A stretch of DNA of 64,000 nucleotides, taken from NCBI RefSeq assembly GCF_012927405.1, contig NZ_JABBGM010000002.1, positions 558,001 through 622,000 of the forward strand, read 5' to 3'. This stretch comes from Novosphingobium olei (lineage in GTDB: Bacteria; Pseudomonadota; Alphaproteobacteria; Sphingomonadales; Sphingomonadaceae). Under the pieces are notes generated by a model. The model saw only the letters and a list, made by a program, of their open reading frames with translations, was not told where the DNA came from and searched no databases. The position numbers and the translations under genes were made by a program. Every line of letters starts with the position of its first letter. Position 1 is the stretch's first letter. Shown here piece by piece: positions 31,811 to 40,645 of this stretch.

Positions 31811-34111
31811 TCACGCCGGCTTGATGAAGCTGTCGATCACCCGCTTGCGTCCGGCCGTCTCGAAATCGATCTCCAGCTTGTTGCCTTCCTGCGCGGCCAC
31901 GGTGCCGTATCCGAACTTGTCGTGAAACACCCGCGCGCCCAGCGCGATGTCGGCGCGGGGCTTCGAGGCGAAGCTTGCCGCGCTGCGCCCCGGTTCGGCG
32001 ATGCGCTTCGGCGTGGGGTCATAGGTCTGAGCCGCAGCGCGCTGCCAGCCGGGACCGCGCGATGCCGCACGCCCTGCTTGCGCCCGCGCCACGTCGGCGA
32101 AGGGATCGGAATGTTCGGACCACTGCGCCCGCCACAGCGACGCGCCGCCCGACAGCGTGGTTTCCTCCTCGATATGGTCGCCAGGCAGTTCGCCGATGAA
32201 GCGGCTGGGGATCGAGCTGGTCCACTGGCCATAGATCCGCCGGTTGGCGGCGTGCAGGATGGTGCAGCGCTTCTTTGCCCGGGTGATCGCCACGTAGGCG
32301 AGGCGGCGTTCTTCCTCCAGGCTGGCGAGCCCGCCTTCGTCGAGCGCGCGCTGACTGGGGAACACGCCTTCCTCCCAGCCGGGCAGGAACACCTGGTCGA
32401 ATTCCAGACCTTTGGCGGCGTGGATGGTCATCACGGTGACCTTCTCCTCGTCCTCGCTCCGGTCGTTGTCCATGACCAGGCTGACGTGTTCGAGAAAGTC
32501 GCCAAGCGTGTCGTACTCTTCCATCGCGCGGGCAAGTTCGGACAGGTTTTCGAGCCGACCATTCGCCTCGGCGCTCTTTTCGGCCTGAAGCGCGGCGGTG
32601 TAGCCGCTTTCATCCAGCATCGTGCGCGCAAGTTCCGCCGGTACCAGCGTGCCCGCCGCATCGCGCCAGCGGGCGAAGTCGCGCACCAGCGCCAGCAGCG
32701 TGTTGCGCGCTCGCGTCGGCAGTTCGTCGGTATCGCAGATCTCGAGCGCCGCGCGCAGCAACGGCATGCCCTGCGCGCGGGCAAAGCGGTGGATCTTCTC
32801 CAGCGTCTTGTCGCCCAGCCCACGCTTGGGGGTGTTGTAGATCCGTTCGAACGCGAGGTCGTCCGAAGGGCTGGCGATCAGCCGCAGATAGGCGAGCGCA
32901 TCGCGGATTTCCGCACGTTCATAGAAGCGGAAGCCCCCGACGATGCGGTAGGCCATGCCGATCTGGATGAAGCGGTCCTCGATCTCGCGCGTCTGGAACT
33001 GTGCGCGCACGAGGATGGCCACGGCATCGAGGCTGCACCCCTCGCGTTCCAGCCGCTCGATCTCCTCGCCGATGCGGCGCGCTTCTTCCGGCCCGTCCCA
33101 GATGCCGATGACGCGGACCTTGTCGCCGCCATTGCGCTCGGTCCACAGCGTCTTGCCGAGCCGTTCGGCGTTTTCCGCGATCAGGCCCGACGCCGCGCCC
33201 AGGATGTGCGGGGTGGAGCGGTAGTTCTGCTCGAGCTTGATGACCTTGGCGCCGGGAAAGTCCTTTTCAAAGCGCAGGATGTTGGCGACTTCCGCGCCGC
33301 GCCAGGAATAGATCGATTGGTCGTCGTCCCCCACCACGCAGATGTTCTTGCGCGTCTGCGCCAGCAGCCGCAGCCACAGGTACTGGACCGCGTTGGTGTC
33401 CTGGTATTCGTCCACCATCACGTACTTGAAGCGCTGCTGGTACATCTCGAGGATGTCGCGCTCGCGCCGGAAGATGTTGAGCATGTGGAGCAGCAGGTCG
33501 CCGAAGTCGCAGGCGTTCAGATCCTTCAGCCGGTTCTGGTAGAGCGCATAGAAGCGCTGCCCCTTGCCATTGGCATAGGCTTCGTTTTCGCCCGCATCGA
33601 GGTCCGCCGGGTTAAGCCCGCGGTTCTTCCACTTGTCGATCAGCCCGGCGAGCTGGCGCGCGGGCCAGCGCTTTTCGTCCAGCCCCTCGGCCACGATCAG
33701 CTGCTTGAGCAGGCGGATCTGGTCATCGGTGTCGATGATCGTGAAGTTCGATTGCAGCCCGACCAGTTCGGCGTGGCGGCGCAGCATCTTGGCGGCGACC
33801 GAATGGAACGTGCCCAGCCACGGCATGCCTTCCACCGACGGGCCGATCAACTGGCCCACCCGCTCGCGCATTTCCCGCGCGGCCTTGTTGGTGAAGGTGA
33901 CGCACAGGATCTCGCTGGGCCAGGCCAGCCGCTGACGTAGCAGGTTGGCCAGCCGCGCGGTCAGCGCCGCAGTCTTGCCCGTGCCGGCACCCGCCAGCAT
34001 CAGCACCGGCCCTTCGGTGGTGACCACCGCCTCGCGCTGCGGCGGGTTCAGGCCATCGAGCCATGCGGGCACGGCGATGTTCGGGGATGCGGGGGAATCG
34101 GGTCTGTTCAC
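31811..34111 (-). CDS. UvrD/PcrA/Rep-family ATP-dependent DNA helicase
   Basis: A 766-residue superfamily 1A helicase. Motif I AGAGTGKTAAL lies near residue 37; motif Ia TFTNKAAREM, motif II DEYQDTN, motif III GDDDQSIYSWRGA, motif IV around LEQNYRSTP, motif V VMTIHAAKGLEFD and motif VI EERRLAYVAITRAKK follow. The C-terminal part (FHDKFGYGTVAAQEG near the end) is the Tudor-like domain of PcrA/UvrD, which contacts RNA polymerase. It unwinds DNA with 3'-5' polarity in nucleotide-excision repair, mismatch repair and transcription-conflict resolution. I chose the GTG at 34111 (VNRPDSP), which gives the usual N terminus; an ATG at 34234 adds 41 residues. Confidence 0.87.
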   Translation of the reverse strand: MNRPDSPASPNIAVPAWLDGLNPPQREAVVTTEGPVLMLAGAGTGKTAALTARLANLLRQRLAWPSEILCVTFTNKAAREMRERVGQLIGPSVEGMPWLGTFHSVAAKMLRRHAELVGLQSNFTIIDTDDQIRLLKQLIVAEGLDEKRWPARQLAGLIDKWKNRGLNPADLDAGENEAYANGKGQRFYALYQNRLKDLNACDFGDLLLHMLNIFRRERDILEMYQQRFKYVMVDEYQDTNAVQYLWLRLLAQTRKNICVVGDDDQSIYSWRGAEVANILRFEKDFPGAKVIKLEQNYRSTPHILGAASGLIAENAERLGKTLWTERNGGDKVRVIGIWDGPEEARRIGEEIERLEREGCSLDAVAILVRAQFQTREIEDRFIQIGMAYRIVGGFRFYERAEIRDALAYLRLIASPSDDLAFERIYNTPKRGLGDKTLEKIHRFARAQGMPLLRAALEICDTDELPTRARNTLLALVRDFARWRDAAGTLVPAELARTMLDESGYTAALQAEKSAEANGRLENLSELARAMEEYDTLGDFLEHVSLVMDNDRSEDEEKVTVMTIHAAKGLEFDQVFLPGWEEGVFPSQRALDEGGLASLEEERRLAYVAITRAKKRCTILHAANRRIYGQWTSSIPSRFIGELPGDHIEEETTLSGGASLWRAQWSEHSDPFADVARAQAGRAASRGPGWQRAAAQTYDPTPKRIAEPGRSAASFASKPRADIALGARVFHDKFGYGTVAAQEGNKLEIDFETAGRKRVIDSFIKPA

Positions 34112-34439
34112 CCGGAACAAGTAGGGAACTGAAGGGGGCTGTGCAACCCGTCGCCTCCCTTTGCAACGCCTGCCGGGAACGGTCGCGTCGCTGCGTTGTT
34201 TCTGGAAAGCCGAGTCAAAGCAAAGTAATGTCATTCATATGGCATTAATGTGGATGAACATCGGTTCAGATTACTTCTGATCTAATGTAAAATATGGCGA
34301 CCGGATGGTATTGATGTCCGGATAGGTCGCTTCGTCTTTTGGTTGTCTCGATTCAACGAACAACATGGAACGGCATCGTCTGTCTCGCGTAACTCGCCCC
34401 AAGCCTTCGGGTTACAAGATAACGAACAGGAGACTTTCG
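34112..34439. other. AT-rich divergent intergenic region
   Basis: This 328-bp region between the helicase (minus) and a secreted-protein gene (plus) is clearly lower in G+C than its neighbours, especially at 34200-34300. It holds the promoter at 34265-34293 and a leader of about 140 nt. I see no second gene. Confidence 0.5.
34265..34293 (+). promoter_or_regulatory. sigma-70-like promoter
   Basis: TTCAGA (34265-34270), exactly 17 bases, then TAAAAT (34288-34293), within an AT-rich patch. It points toward the secreted protein at 34440 and predicts a 5' leader of roughly 140 nt. Confidence 0.5.
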
Positions 34440-35099
34440 ATGCGAAAGATGTTTCTTCTTGGCGCTGCGGCGCTTGCTATGACGGGCGTGCCTGCGGCGA
34501 TCTATGCCCAGGCTCCGGCGGCGCCTGCCGCTACGACGGCTGCCCCGGCAACGGGCACCTTCTCGATGAGCGCCGACCAGAAGACGCAGTATGGCGCGTG
34601 GCCGGCCGATCAGCGCACCAAGTATGACGCCTGGCCCGCAACGTATCAGGAATACTACTGGAGCCTCGATGCCGATCAGCAGAAGGGCTGGTGGGCGCTG
34701 ACCGACGAGCAGCGCGGGCAAATCTATGCGATGACGCCCGAGCAGCGCACGCAGGTCTGGCCGACCATCACCGCCCAGCTGAAGGGCAGCGCGGCCCCTG
34801 CCACGCCGGCCCAGCCGGCCCCGGGTACCGGCACGCCGGCAACCCCGGCCGATCCGGCAACTCCGCCGAGCGGCGCGTCGACCGGCAAGCCGATGGCGGA
34901 CGCTAGCATGGATGCCAACACGCCGGCGCCGAACGCACCGGGCGTGGTTGACGCCGGCACCGCACCGGCCGGCCAGCAGTATGCCGCCACCACCACCAGC
35001 AATGCCGTGCCCCCGCCGCCGGCAGATACGATGAACAAGAAGTACCCGGTCTGCACCAAGAAGCTGCAGGACAACTGCCGCAACCGTGGCGGTGTGTGA
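34440..35099 (+). CDS. secreted Ala/Pro-rich protein with Trp-containing repeats
   Basis: A 219-residue protein with a signal peptide (MRKMFLLGAAALAMTGVPAA, cleavage after IYA near residue 23). After a Pro/Ala/Thr spacer, residues about 42-110 contain degenerate repeats: DQKTQYGAWPADQ, DQRTKYDAWPATYQ, DADQQKGWWALTDEQ, MTPEQRTQVWPTI. They share an acidic-Gln pair, an aromatic and Trp. A long Ala/Pro/Thr-rich low-complexity part follows, and the C terminus has two Cys (KKYPVCTKKLQDNCRN). AGGAGA precedes the ATG, and a strong terminator follows the gene. I do not know a function; it looks like a cell-envelope protein, perhaps peptidoglycan- or outer-membrane-associated. Confidence 0.65.
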   Translation: MRKMFLLGAAALAMTGVPAAIYAQAPAAPAATTAAPATGTFSMSADQKTQYGAWPADQRTKYDAWPATYQEYYWSLDADQQKGWWALTDEQRGQIYAMTPEQRTQVWPTITAQLKGSAAPATPAQPAPGTGTPATPADPATPPSGASTGKPMADASMDANTPAPNAPGVVDAGTAPAGQQYAATTTSNAVPPPPADTMNKKYPVCTKKLQDNCRNRGGV

Positions 35100-35171
35100 T
35101 CGGCCACGAAAGATCGGATGATCTGACCGCATAACAAGCCCGAGCCTCCCCTCTCGGGTCGCAAGCGGGAA

Positions 35172-35198
35172 GGGCGCCGGCGATGCCGGCGCCCTTTT
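35172..35198 (+). terminator. intrinsic terminator after the secreted protein gene
   Basis: Perfect 10-bp arms GGGCGCCGGC and GCCGGCGCCC with a 3-base loop are followed by TTTT. It lies between the secreted-protein gene and the MHS transporter gene, so these two are separate transcripts. Confidence 0.85.
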
Positions 35199-35236
35199 CG
35201 TGTGTGCAAATGCCGCGCGCGCGCTATGCCGCGCCG

Positions 35237-36496
35237 ATGAACCCGATCCGCCAGAACGCCCGCATCCTGACCGCCAGCCTCGTCGGCACGGCGGTGGAGT
35301 TCTATGATTTCTACATCTACGCGACTGCCGCCGCGCTGGTGATCGGGCCGCTATTCTTCCCCGCCGAAAGCGAATCGGCGCAGACGCTGCTGGCGTTCAT
35401 GACTTTCGGGCTCGCCTTCTTCGCACGGCCGGTGGGGGCCATTGCGTTCGGCCACTTCGGCGATCGCATCGGGCGCAAGTCCACGCTGGTCGCATCGCTG
35501 ATGCTGATGGGCGGGTCGACGCTGCTGATCGCGTTCCTGCCGACTTATGCCATGGCCGGGCCGATCGCCCCGGCGCTGCTGTGCCTGTTGCGCTTCGGGC
35601 AGGGCTTCGGCCTTGGCGGCGAATGGGGCGGCGCTTCGCTGCTGGCCGTGGAAAACGCGCCCAAGGGGTGGGAAGCGCGCTTCGGGTCGGCGCCACAACT
35701 GGGCGCGCCGCTCGGCTTCCTGTTCGCCAACGGCCTGTTCCTGATCCTCAGCTACACCTTGTCCGAAGCCGACTTCACCGCCTGGGGCTGGCGTATTCCG
35801 TTCCTGGCGAGCGCGCTGCTCGTCGGGCTGGGGCTGTGGGTGCGGCTCAAGATCGGAGAGACGGCGGCGTTCAAGGAAGCGCTTGCCCACGAAGCGCCGC
35901 CCGCCGTGCCGATCGGCCGCCTGCTGCGCGAACATCCCGGCGCCGTCGTGGCCGGGATCGCGGGCGTCGTCGCCTGCTTCGCGATCTTCTACCTCGCCAC
36001 CACCTTCGCGCTGTCTTTCGCGACGACCAAGCTGGGTTATGCCAAGCAGGAATTCCTCGAAGTCCAGCTCGCCGCCAACACCTTCCTCGCCGTCGGCATC
36101 GTTGTCGCTGGCTACTGGGCCGACAAGACCAGCGCGAAGAACGTGCTGGGCAAGGGCGCGCTGCTGACGGCGGTCGTCGGGCTGCTGTTCGGCTCGGGCC
36201 TCGGCTCAGGCTCGCTGCCGGTGGTCTTCGCCACGCTGGCGCTGTCGCTGCTGGTGATGGGGCTGGTCTACGGGCCGTTGGGCGGCTGGCTGCCAACGCT
36301 CTATGCCGTGCCGGTGCGCTACACCGGGATCAGCCTTGCCTTCAACATGGGCGGCATCATCGGCGGGGCGCTGGCACCGTTTGCCGCCGCCTTGCTCGCC
36401 GCGAAGGGCGGCACGCCTTACGTTGGGCTGTTCCTGACGCTGGCTGGTGCGCTGACGCTCGCGGGCGTGGTCTTCGCCCCGAAAATCAGGACCTGA
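35237..36496 (+). CDS. MFS transporter, metabolite:H+ symporter (MHS/ProP-like) family
   Basis: A 419-residue membrane protein with about 12 transmembrane helices. The N-terminal segment VEFYDFYIYATAAAL and the loop GHFGDRIGRKSTL are signatures of the MHS family, whose members import proline/betaine (ProP), shikimate, citrate, dicarboxylates or aromatic acids with protons. The segment RFGQGFGLGGEWGGA between helices 4 and 5 also matches. The substrate cannot be inferred. I chose the ATG at 35237 (MNPIRQNA) because it puts helix 1 at the usual distance; an ATG at 35183 would add 18 residues that overlap the terminator of the previous gene. Confidence 0.85.
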   Translation: MNPIRQNARILTASLVGTAVEFYDFYIYATAAALVIGPLFFPAESESAQTLLAFMTFGLAFFARPVGAIAFGHFGDRIGRKSTLVASLMLMGGSTLLIAFLPTYAMAGPIAPALLCLLRFGQGFGLGGEWGGASLLAVENAPKGWEARFGSAPQLGAPLGFLFANGLFLILSYTLSEADFTAWGWRIPFLASALLVGLGLWVRLKIGETAAFKEALAHEAPPAVPIGRLLREHPGAVVAGIAGVVACFAIFYLATTFALSFATTKLGYAKQEFLEVQLAANTFLAVGIVVAGYWADKTSAKNVLGKGALLTAVVGLLFGSGLGSGSLPVVFATLALSLLVMGLVYGPLGGWLPTLYAVPVRYTGISLAFNMGGIIGGALAPFAAALLAAKGGTPYVGLFLTLAGALTLAGVVFAPKIRT

Positions 36497-36499
36497 TGT

Positions 36500-37048
36500 T
36501 CAGGACTTGAGGCGCAGCAGCGTCAGCCGCGCCTTGCCGACGGTGCGCTCGCTTTCGATCTCGAGCGACTTGATCTGCGGCACTTCCTTGGCTTCGGTCT
36601 CAAGGCTCACCCAGGTGCCTTCGCCGATCCAGCCCAGTCGCACCAGCTTGTCGATCGCGACGGCGCCGGCGCCCGTCCGGTAGGGCGGGTCGAGCAGGAT
36701 CACGTCGAGCGGCTCCTTGACCGGGCCGAGCGAGAGCACCGACGAAGCGCGCACGTCGCATTGCGGGGCGCAGCGCAAGGCGGCAATGTTGGCGCGGATC
36801 GCGCGGATCGCGGCCGGGTCCTGTTCGACGAACAGCGCGTGCGCCGCCCCGCGCGACAGGGCTTCGAGGCCCAGTGCGCCGGATCCTGCGAACAGGTCGG
36901 CCACCTTCAGCCCCTCGAAGCTGCCGAGCCGGCTGGTCAGCATCGAGAACAGCGTTTCGCGGGTACGGTCGGCGGTGGGGCGGGTGGCGTCCCCTTCAGG
37001 CGCGGCCAGCTTGCGACCGCGCCATTCGCCGGCGATGATCCGCAGCAT
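36500..37048 (-). CDS. rsmD: 16S rRNA (guanine966-N2)-methyltransferase RsmD
   Basis: A 182-residue SAM-dependent methyltransferase that matches RsmD along its length. LRIIAGEWRGRKL at the N terminus binds rRNA, motif I is DLFAGSGALGLEALSRGA and the catalytic motif IV is LDPPYRTG. It methylates N2 of G966 of 16S rRNA during 30S maturation. Its ATG overlaps the stop of the upstream pseudouridine synthase gene by one base (TGATG), so these two rRNA-modification genes form one operon, an arrangement common in alphaproteobacteria. It is convergent to the MHS transporter gene, only three bases away. Confidence 0.92.
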   Translation of the reverse strand: MLRIIAGEWRGRKLAAPEGDATRPTADRTRETLFSMLTSRLGSFEGLKVADLFAGSGALGLEALSRGAAHALFVEQDPAAIRAIRANIAALRCAPQCDVRASSVLSLGPVKEPLDVILLDPPYRTGAGAVAIDKLVRLGWIGEGTWVSLETEAKEVPQIKSLEIESERTVGKARLTLLRLKS

Positions 37049-38205
37049 CAGCCGGGCCTCCGCGGCCCGCGCGGCGGTTTTCCGGTGGGAGGCCGCGTGC
37101 CGGGGCGGGCGGGACGGGCCGGTCGCTCGCTGGTTGGTCGCTCGCTGATCGGTCGCTCACTGCTCGGACGGTCACTGGTGGGAGCGGAGCGGCGCTTGTC
37201 GGCCTGCCCCGTTTTCGTTTGGGCGGCTCTGCGCTCGGCGGTCTTGGCGCCCCAGCCGGTGCGCTGATTGGGCTTGCCGGGCTTGCGGGTATCGAGTTCC
37301 TCACGGACCTCGCGCTGGCGGACCGGCTTCTTCTTGGGGAAAGCCTTGGTGCGCGGCGCTTGCTCGGGCCGGGCCGGCGCCGGTGCAGCTGATGCGACGG
37401 GTCTGGGGCGGGGCGCGGCGCCGCGGCCGATAACCGGCTTGTCCAGCTTCATCGCCTTCAAGAACCGTTCGACGATTGCGGGCGGCACTTCCTCGACCGA
37501 GCCGCGCTGAAGCGCGCCCAGATGGAAGGGGCCGTAGGACGTGCGCAGCAGGCGCGAAACCTGAAGCCCCAAGTATTCCAGCACGCGGCGGACTTCGCGG
37601 TTCTTGCCTTCGGTCAGGGTCAGTTCCACCCACTGGTTGCGTCCGGTGCGCCGCTCCATGTTGGCGTCGATCGAGCCGTAGCGGATGCCGTCGATCTCCA
37701 GCCCCTGGCTCAGTTCCTCGAGCTGCTCCTGGTTGATGTCGCCGAAGGTGCGGGCGCGGTAGGTGCGCGGGATGCCGCTGGCCGGAAGTTCGAGCGCGCG
37801 CTTCAGTTCGCCGTCGTTGGTCAGCAGCAGCAGACCTTCGGTATTGAGGTCGAGCCGCCCGACCGGCATCACGCGGCCCGCGCCTTCGGGCAGGGCATTG
37901 CGCAGCGCGGTGTAGATCGTCGGGCGCCCCGCCGGATCACGCTCGGCGGTGATCAGGCCCGACGGCTTGTGGAACATGAAGATGCGCGTGGCGGCAACCG
38001 CGCCGACCGGCTTGCCATCGACGGTGATCCCGGCGAGCGAGGTGAGCACGGTGGCGGGCGTGGTCACGGCAACGCCGTTCAGCTCGACGCGGCCGGCCTC
38101 GATCAGCCGCTCCACCTCGCGGCGCGAGGCGATGCCGGCGCGGGCCAGCAGCTTGGCAATGCGTTCGCCTTCTCGGGGAGCAGCGTCTTTTTCGGATGGG
38201 GACAT
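37048..38205 (-). CDS. 23S rRNA pseudouridine synthase (RluB/RsuA family) with low-complexity tail
   Basis: A 385-residue protein. An S4 RNA-binding domain (residues about 13-60, AKLLARAGIASRREVERLI) precedes the RsuA/RluB/RluE catalytic domain with the essential Asp in GRLDLNTEGLLLLTND and the later KNREVRRVLEYLG segment. It should isomerise one uridine in 23S rRNA (or 16S for RsuA). From about residue 245 there is a basic, Pro/Arg/Ser-rich disordered tail that ends in near-repeats (SDRPSSERP, ISERPTSERP), encoded by imperfect repeats around 37120-37175. The ATG at 38205 gives a standard start. It overlaps the rsmD start by one base. Confidence 0.87.
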   Translation of the reverse strand: MSPSEKDAAPREGERIAKLLARAGIASRREVERLIEAGRVELNGVAVTTPATVLTSLAGITVDGKPVGAVAATRIFMFHKPSGLITAERDPAGRPTIYTALRNALPEGAGRVMPVGRLDLNTEGLLLLTNDGELKRALELPASGIPRTYRARTFGDINQEQLEELSQGLEIDGIRYGSIDANMERRTGRNQWVELTLTEGKNREVRRVLEYLGLQVSRLLRTSYGPFHLGALQRGSVEEVPPAIVERFLKAMKLDKPVIGRGAAPRPRPVASAAPAPARPEQAPRTKAFPKKKPVRQREVREELDTRKPGKPNQRTGWGAKTAERRAAQTKTGQADKRRSAPTSDRPSSERPISERPTSERPARPARPGTRPPTGKPPRGPRRPG

Positions 38206-38288
38206 CGCACGGCCCTTACGCGAGACGGGCTTGGACGTCACCCCTCTAGCGCGCTATCGCTGCGCTGAAACGAGGGGACCTTCAAGCA

Positions 38289-38981
38289 ATGGATGCGACC
38301 AAACTCGCCGAGACACTGACCGCGCAGAGCCTGTTCGCCGATTGCGAGCCGGACGAGCTGGCCGACATCGTGGCGCGCGGGCAGGTCCGCCAGTTCAAGG
38401 CCGGGCAACCGCTGCTGGCGCAGGGCGACAAGGGCGATACGCTGTACATCGTGCTCAAGGGCCTCGCCCGGGTCAGCATGGTCGCCGCCAACGGGCGCGA
38501 GATCGTGCTCGATTATGCCGAACCCGGCCACGTGCTGGGCGAGATCGCGTTCCTCGATGGCGGTGAACGGACGGCAAGCGTCGATGCGATCGATCCGGTC
38601 GAGGTGCTGAGCCTGTCGCGCGCGGCGTTCGAGGACATCATCGAGCGGCACAAGGGGCTGGCGCTGCGGCTGCTGAAGGCGATGGCGCGCCGGCTGCGCC
38701 AGAACAACGCGGTGATCGAGGCCGACCGGGCCTATACCAGCGGCCCGCGCCTTGCCCGGTTCCTGCTGCGGCTGATGATGGGGGGCGAGGACGTTGGCGG
38801 GGAGGCGAGACTCAAGATCGCGCTGAGCCAGGGGGAGCTGGGCAACTTCGCCGGCATGTCGCGCGAACAGATCAACCGCCAGCTTTCCGCCTGGGCCGAC
38901 AGCGGGATCGTGGCGCTGAAGACCGGGCGGGTCACCGTGCTCGACCGGCAGGCGCTGATCGACATTGCCGAGGCCTGGTAA
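38289..38981 (+). CDS. Crp/Fnr family transcriptional regulator
   Basis: A 230-residue protein with an N-terminal cyclic-nucleotide-binding-like domain (residues about 12-130, DTLYIVLKGLARV, GHVLGEIAFLDGGERTA) and a C-terminal winged helix domain with LSQGELGNFAGMSREQINR and the recognition part RQLSAWADSGI. The region between is the dimerisation helix. Only one cysteine (in FADCEPDEL) lies in the N-terminal part, so it lacks the cysteines of oxygen-sensing FNR and is more CRP-like. The phosphate-binding part GEIAFLDGGERTAS resembles cAMP-binding proteins, but the ligand is unproven. It sits between the divergent pseudouridine-synthase gene and a secreted amylase gene; control of the latter is possible. 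Confidence 0.85.
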   Translation: MDATKLAETLTAQSLFADCEPDELADIVARGQVRQFKAGQPLLAQGDKGDTLYIVLKGLARVSMVAANGREIVLDYAEPGHVLGEIAFLDGGERTASVDAIDPVEVLSLSRAAFEDIIERHKGLALRLLKAMARRLRQNNAVIEADRAYTSGPRLARFLLRLMMGGEDVGGEARLKIALSQGELGNFAGMSREQINRQLSAWADSGIVALKTGRVTVLDRQALIDIAEAW

Positions 38982-39093
38982 CGCCCCGGAGCCAATGCAT
39001 AATGCGTATACGAATGCCGACTAGCCGCGCTGGCATGTGCGGCTAGGGTCCGCTCGAACGCCCGCGACGGACGCGGCGGCTGGGGAGACGGAC

Positions 39094-40431
39094 ATGCGGC
39101 GGATCGGGCTTTTGGCGGGCGTGGCAGCCCTGGCAGCGGGCACGCCCGTCCTGGCTGCGCCAGCACCGCTGCTGCCGGTGACCGAGGGCGTTTCGCAAGT
39201 GCGCCACGTGCCGTGGGCGGCGCGGGCCAATATCTACGAAGTGAACATCCGCCAGTACACGCCCGAAGGCACGTTCAAGGCGTTCGAAAAGCACCTGCCG
39301 CGCCTGCGCAAGATGGGTGTCGACGTGCTGTGGATCATGCCGGTCAATCCCATCGCGAAGAAGGAGCGCAAGGGATCGCTTGGCAGCTATTACGCGGTGA
39401 GCGACTACAGGGCGGTCAATCCCGAGTTCGGCGACATGGCCGACTTCAGGCACCTGGTCGATGCGGCGCACCGCCAAGGCTTCAAGGTGATCCTGGACTG
39501 GGTTGCCAACCACACCGGCTGGGACCACGTTTGGACGCGCGAGCATCCCGACTGGTACAAGCGCAACGCCAAGGGTGAACTGGAAGGCTATCACTACACC
39601 GACCTGTCCGATCATCACGAGGAGGTCTGGGCCGACGTGATCGGGCTGGACTACGGCAAGCAGGCGGTGCGCGACGGCATGATCGACGCAATGCGCTTCT
39701 GGCTGAAGGAGGCCGACATCGACGGCTTCCGCTGCGACGTTGCCTGGACGCTGCCGGTGGATTTCTGGGACCAGGCCCGCGCCGAGCTGGACCGGGTGAA
39801 GCCGGTGTTCATGCTGGCCGAGGCGGATACGCCGGAGATGCAGGTTCGTGCCTTCGACATGACGTACGACTGGAAGCTGTACCACCTGCTGATCGACGTG
39901 GCGAAGGGCAAGGCGGGGGCAGGCGACCTTGCGAAACTCTACACCGATCCTCCGCGCAAGTATCCCAAGGGCGCTTACCGGATGACGTTCACCAGCAACC
40001 ACGACGAGAATTCGTGGAACGGCACCGACCGCGAGCTGTACGGCGAGGGGGCTGATGCGATGGCGGTGCTGGCGGCGACGCTGCCCGGCATGCCGCTGGT
40101 CTACAGCGGGCAGGAAGACGGCGTGAACAAGCGGCTGAAGTTCTTCGACAAGGACCCGATCGTATGGGGCAAGTTCGGCCGCGCACCGTTCTATGCCGGG
40201 CTGCTGAAGCTGAAGCACGACCACCCCGCGCTCGAAAGCGGGATGGAGCCCGGCAACATGCAGCTGATCGAGACGGGCAATGCCAGGGTCTTTGCCTTCC
40301 GCCGGGTGAAGGGCAAGGACCGCGTGACGGTGGCCGTCAACCTTTCGCCCAAGCCGGCGAGCATAACGCTGCCCGGGATCGGGCGGCGCGCGCTGAAAGG
40401 CTGGGGCTGGTCGATCACGCCGGCGAAGTGA
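39094..40431 (+). CDS. secreted alpha-amylase family (GH13) glycoside hydrolase
   Basis: A 445-residue exported protein with a signal peptide (residues 1-22, cut after LAA). The TIM-barrel shows GH13 motifs: region I DWVANHTG, region II GFRCDVAW with the catalytic Asp nucleophile, region III MLAEAD with the acid/base Glu, and region IV SNHDENSW with the third Asp. The C-terminal beta domain ends with VAVNLSPKPASITLPG. This is a compact maltogenic or amylase-type enzyme that cleaves alpha-1,4-glucans; the product is unknown. The ATG at 39094 follows GGGGAGACGG. The 8-bp palindrome CGTATACG lies at 39005-39012 in the promoter region and could be an operator. Confidence 0.87.
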   Translation: MRRIGLLAGVAALAAGTPVLAAPAPLLPVTEGVSQVRHVPWAARANIYEVNIRQYTPEGTFKAFEKHLPRLRKMGVDVLWIMPVNPIAKKERKGSLGSYYAVSDYRAVNPEFGDMADFRHLVDAAHRQGFKVILDWVANHTGWDHVWTREHPDWYKRNAKGELEGYHYTDLSDHHEEVWADVIGLDYGKQAVRDGMIDAMRFWLKEADIDGFRCDVAWTLPVDFWDQARAELDRVKPVFMLAEADTPEMQVRAFDMTYDWKLYHLLIDVAKGKAGAGDLAKLYTDPPRKYPKGAYRMTFTSNHDENSWNGTDRELYGEGADAMAVLAATLPGMPLVYSGQEDGVNKRLKFFDKDPIVWGKFGRAPFYAGLLKLKHDHPALESGMEPGNMQLIETGNARVFAFRRVKGKDRVTVAVNLSPKPASITLPGIGRRALKGWGWSITPAK

Positions 40432-40645
40432 TCCGCCTGCGGTCGATTCGAAACCCTTGGCAGAGGGCCTGATCGAGGCCCCAAGTTGACAAAGTTGACA
40501 GACTACAATGGCGAAAATCGCGATAGGAGGCGGTTTGCCAGCTTTTCACCCGAAGATGCTGATTTGACTGGGTTTCAAAGAGCGAAGAGCGGAATTTTAG
40601 TCAGGGTGCCCCATGTAGGAAACCCTTGCATATGCAAGAGCCGTG
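40432..40645. repeat. low-GC spacer with short direct and inverted repeats
   Basis: This 214-bp convergent spacer is less GC-rich than its neighbours. GAAACCCTTG occurs at 40450-40459 and 40619-40628 as a direct repeat. CAAGTTGACA at 40482-40491 is repeated in inverse at 40644-40653. A perfect 14-bp palindrome CTTGCATATGCAAG lies at 40625-40638. No gene is seen. It may be a remnant of a small mobile or repetitive element, or chance. Confidence 0.35.

Noticed and set aside
38289..38981. Oxygen-sensing FNR
   Set aside because: Only one N-terminal cysteine is present, so the iron-sulfur cluster ligands of FNR are missing.
40482..40500. Promoter from the repeated TTGACA elements
   Set aside because: No -10 element lies at 16-18 bases from either TTGACA; the TACAAT present is 12 or 3 bases away. 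Both flanking genes end here.
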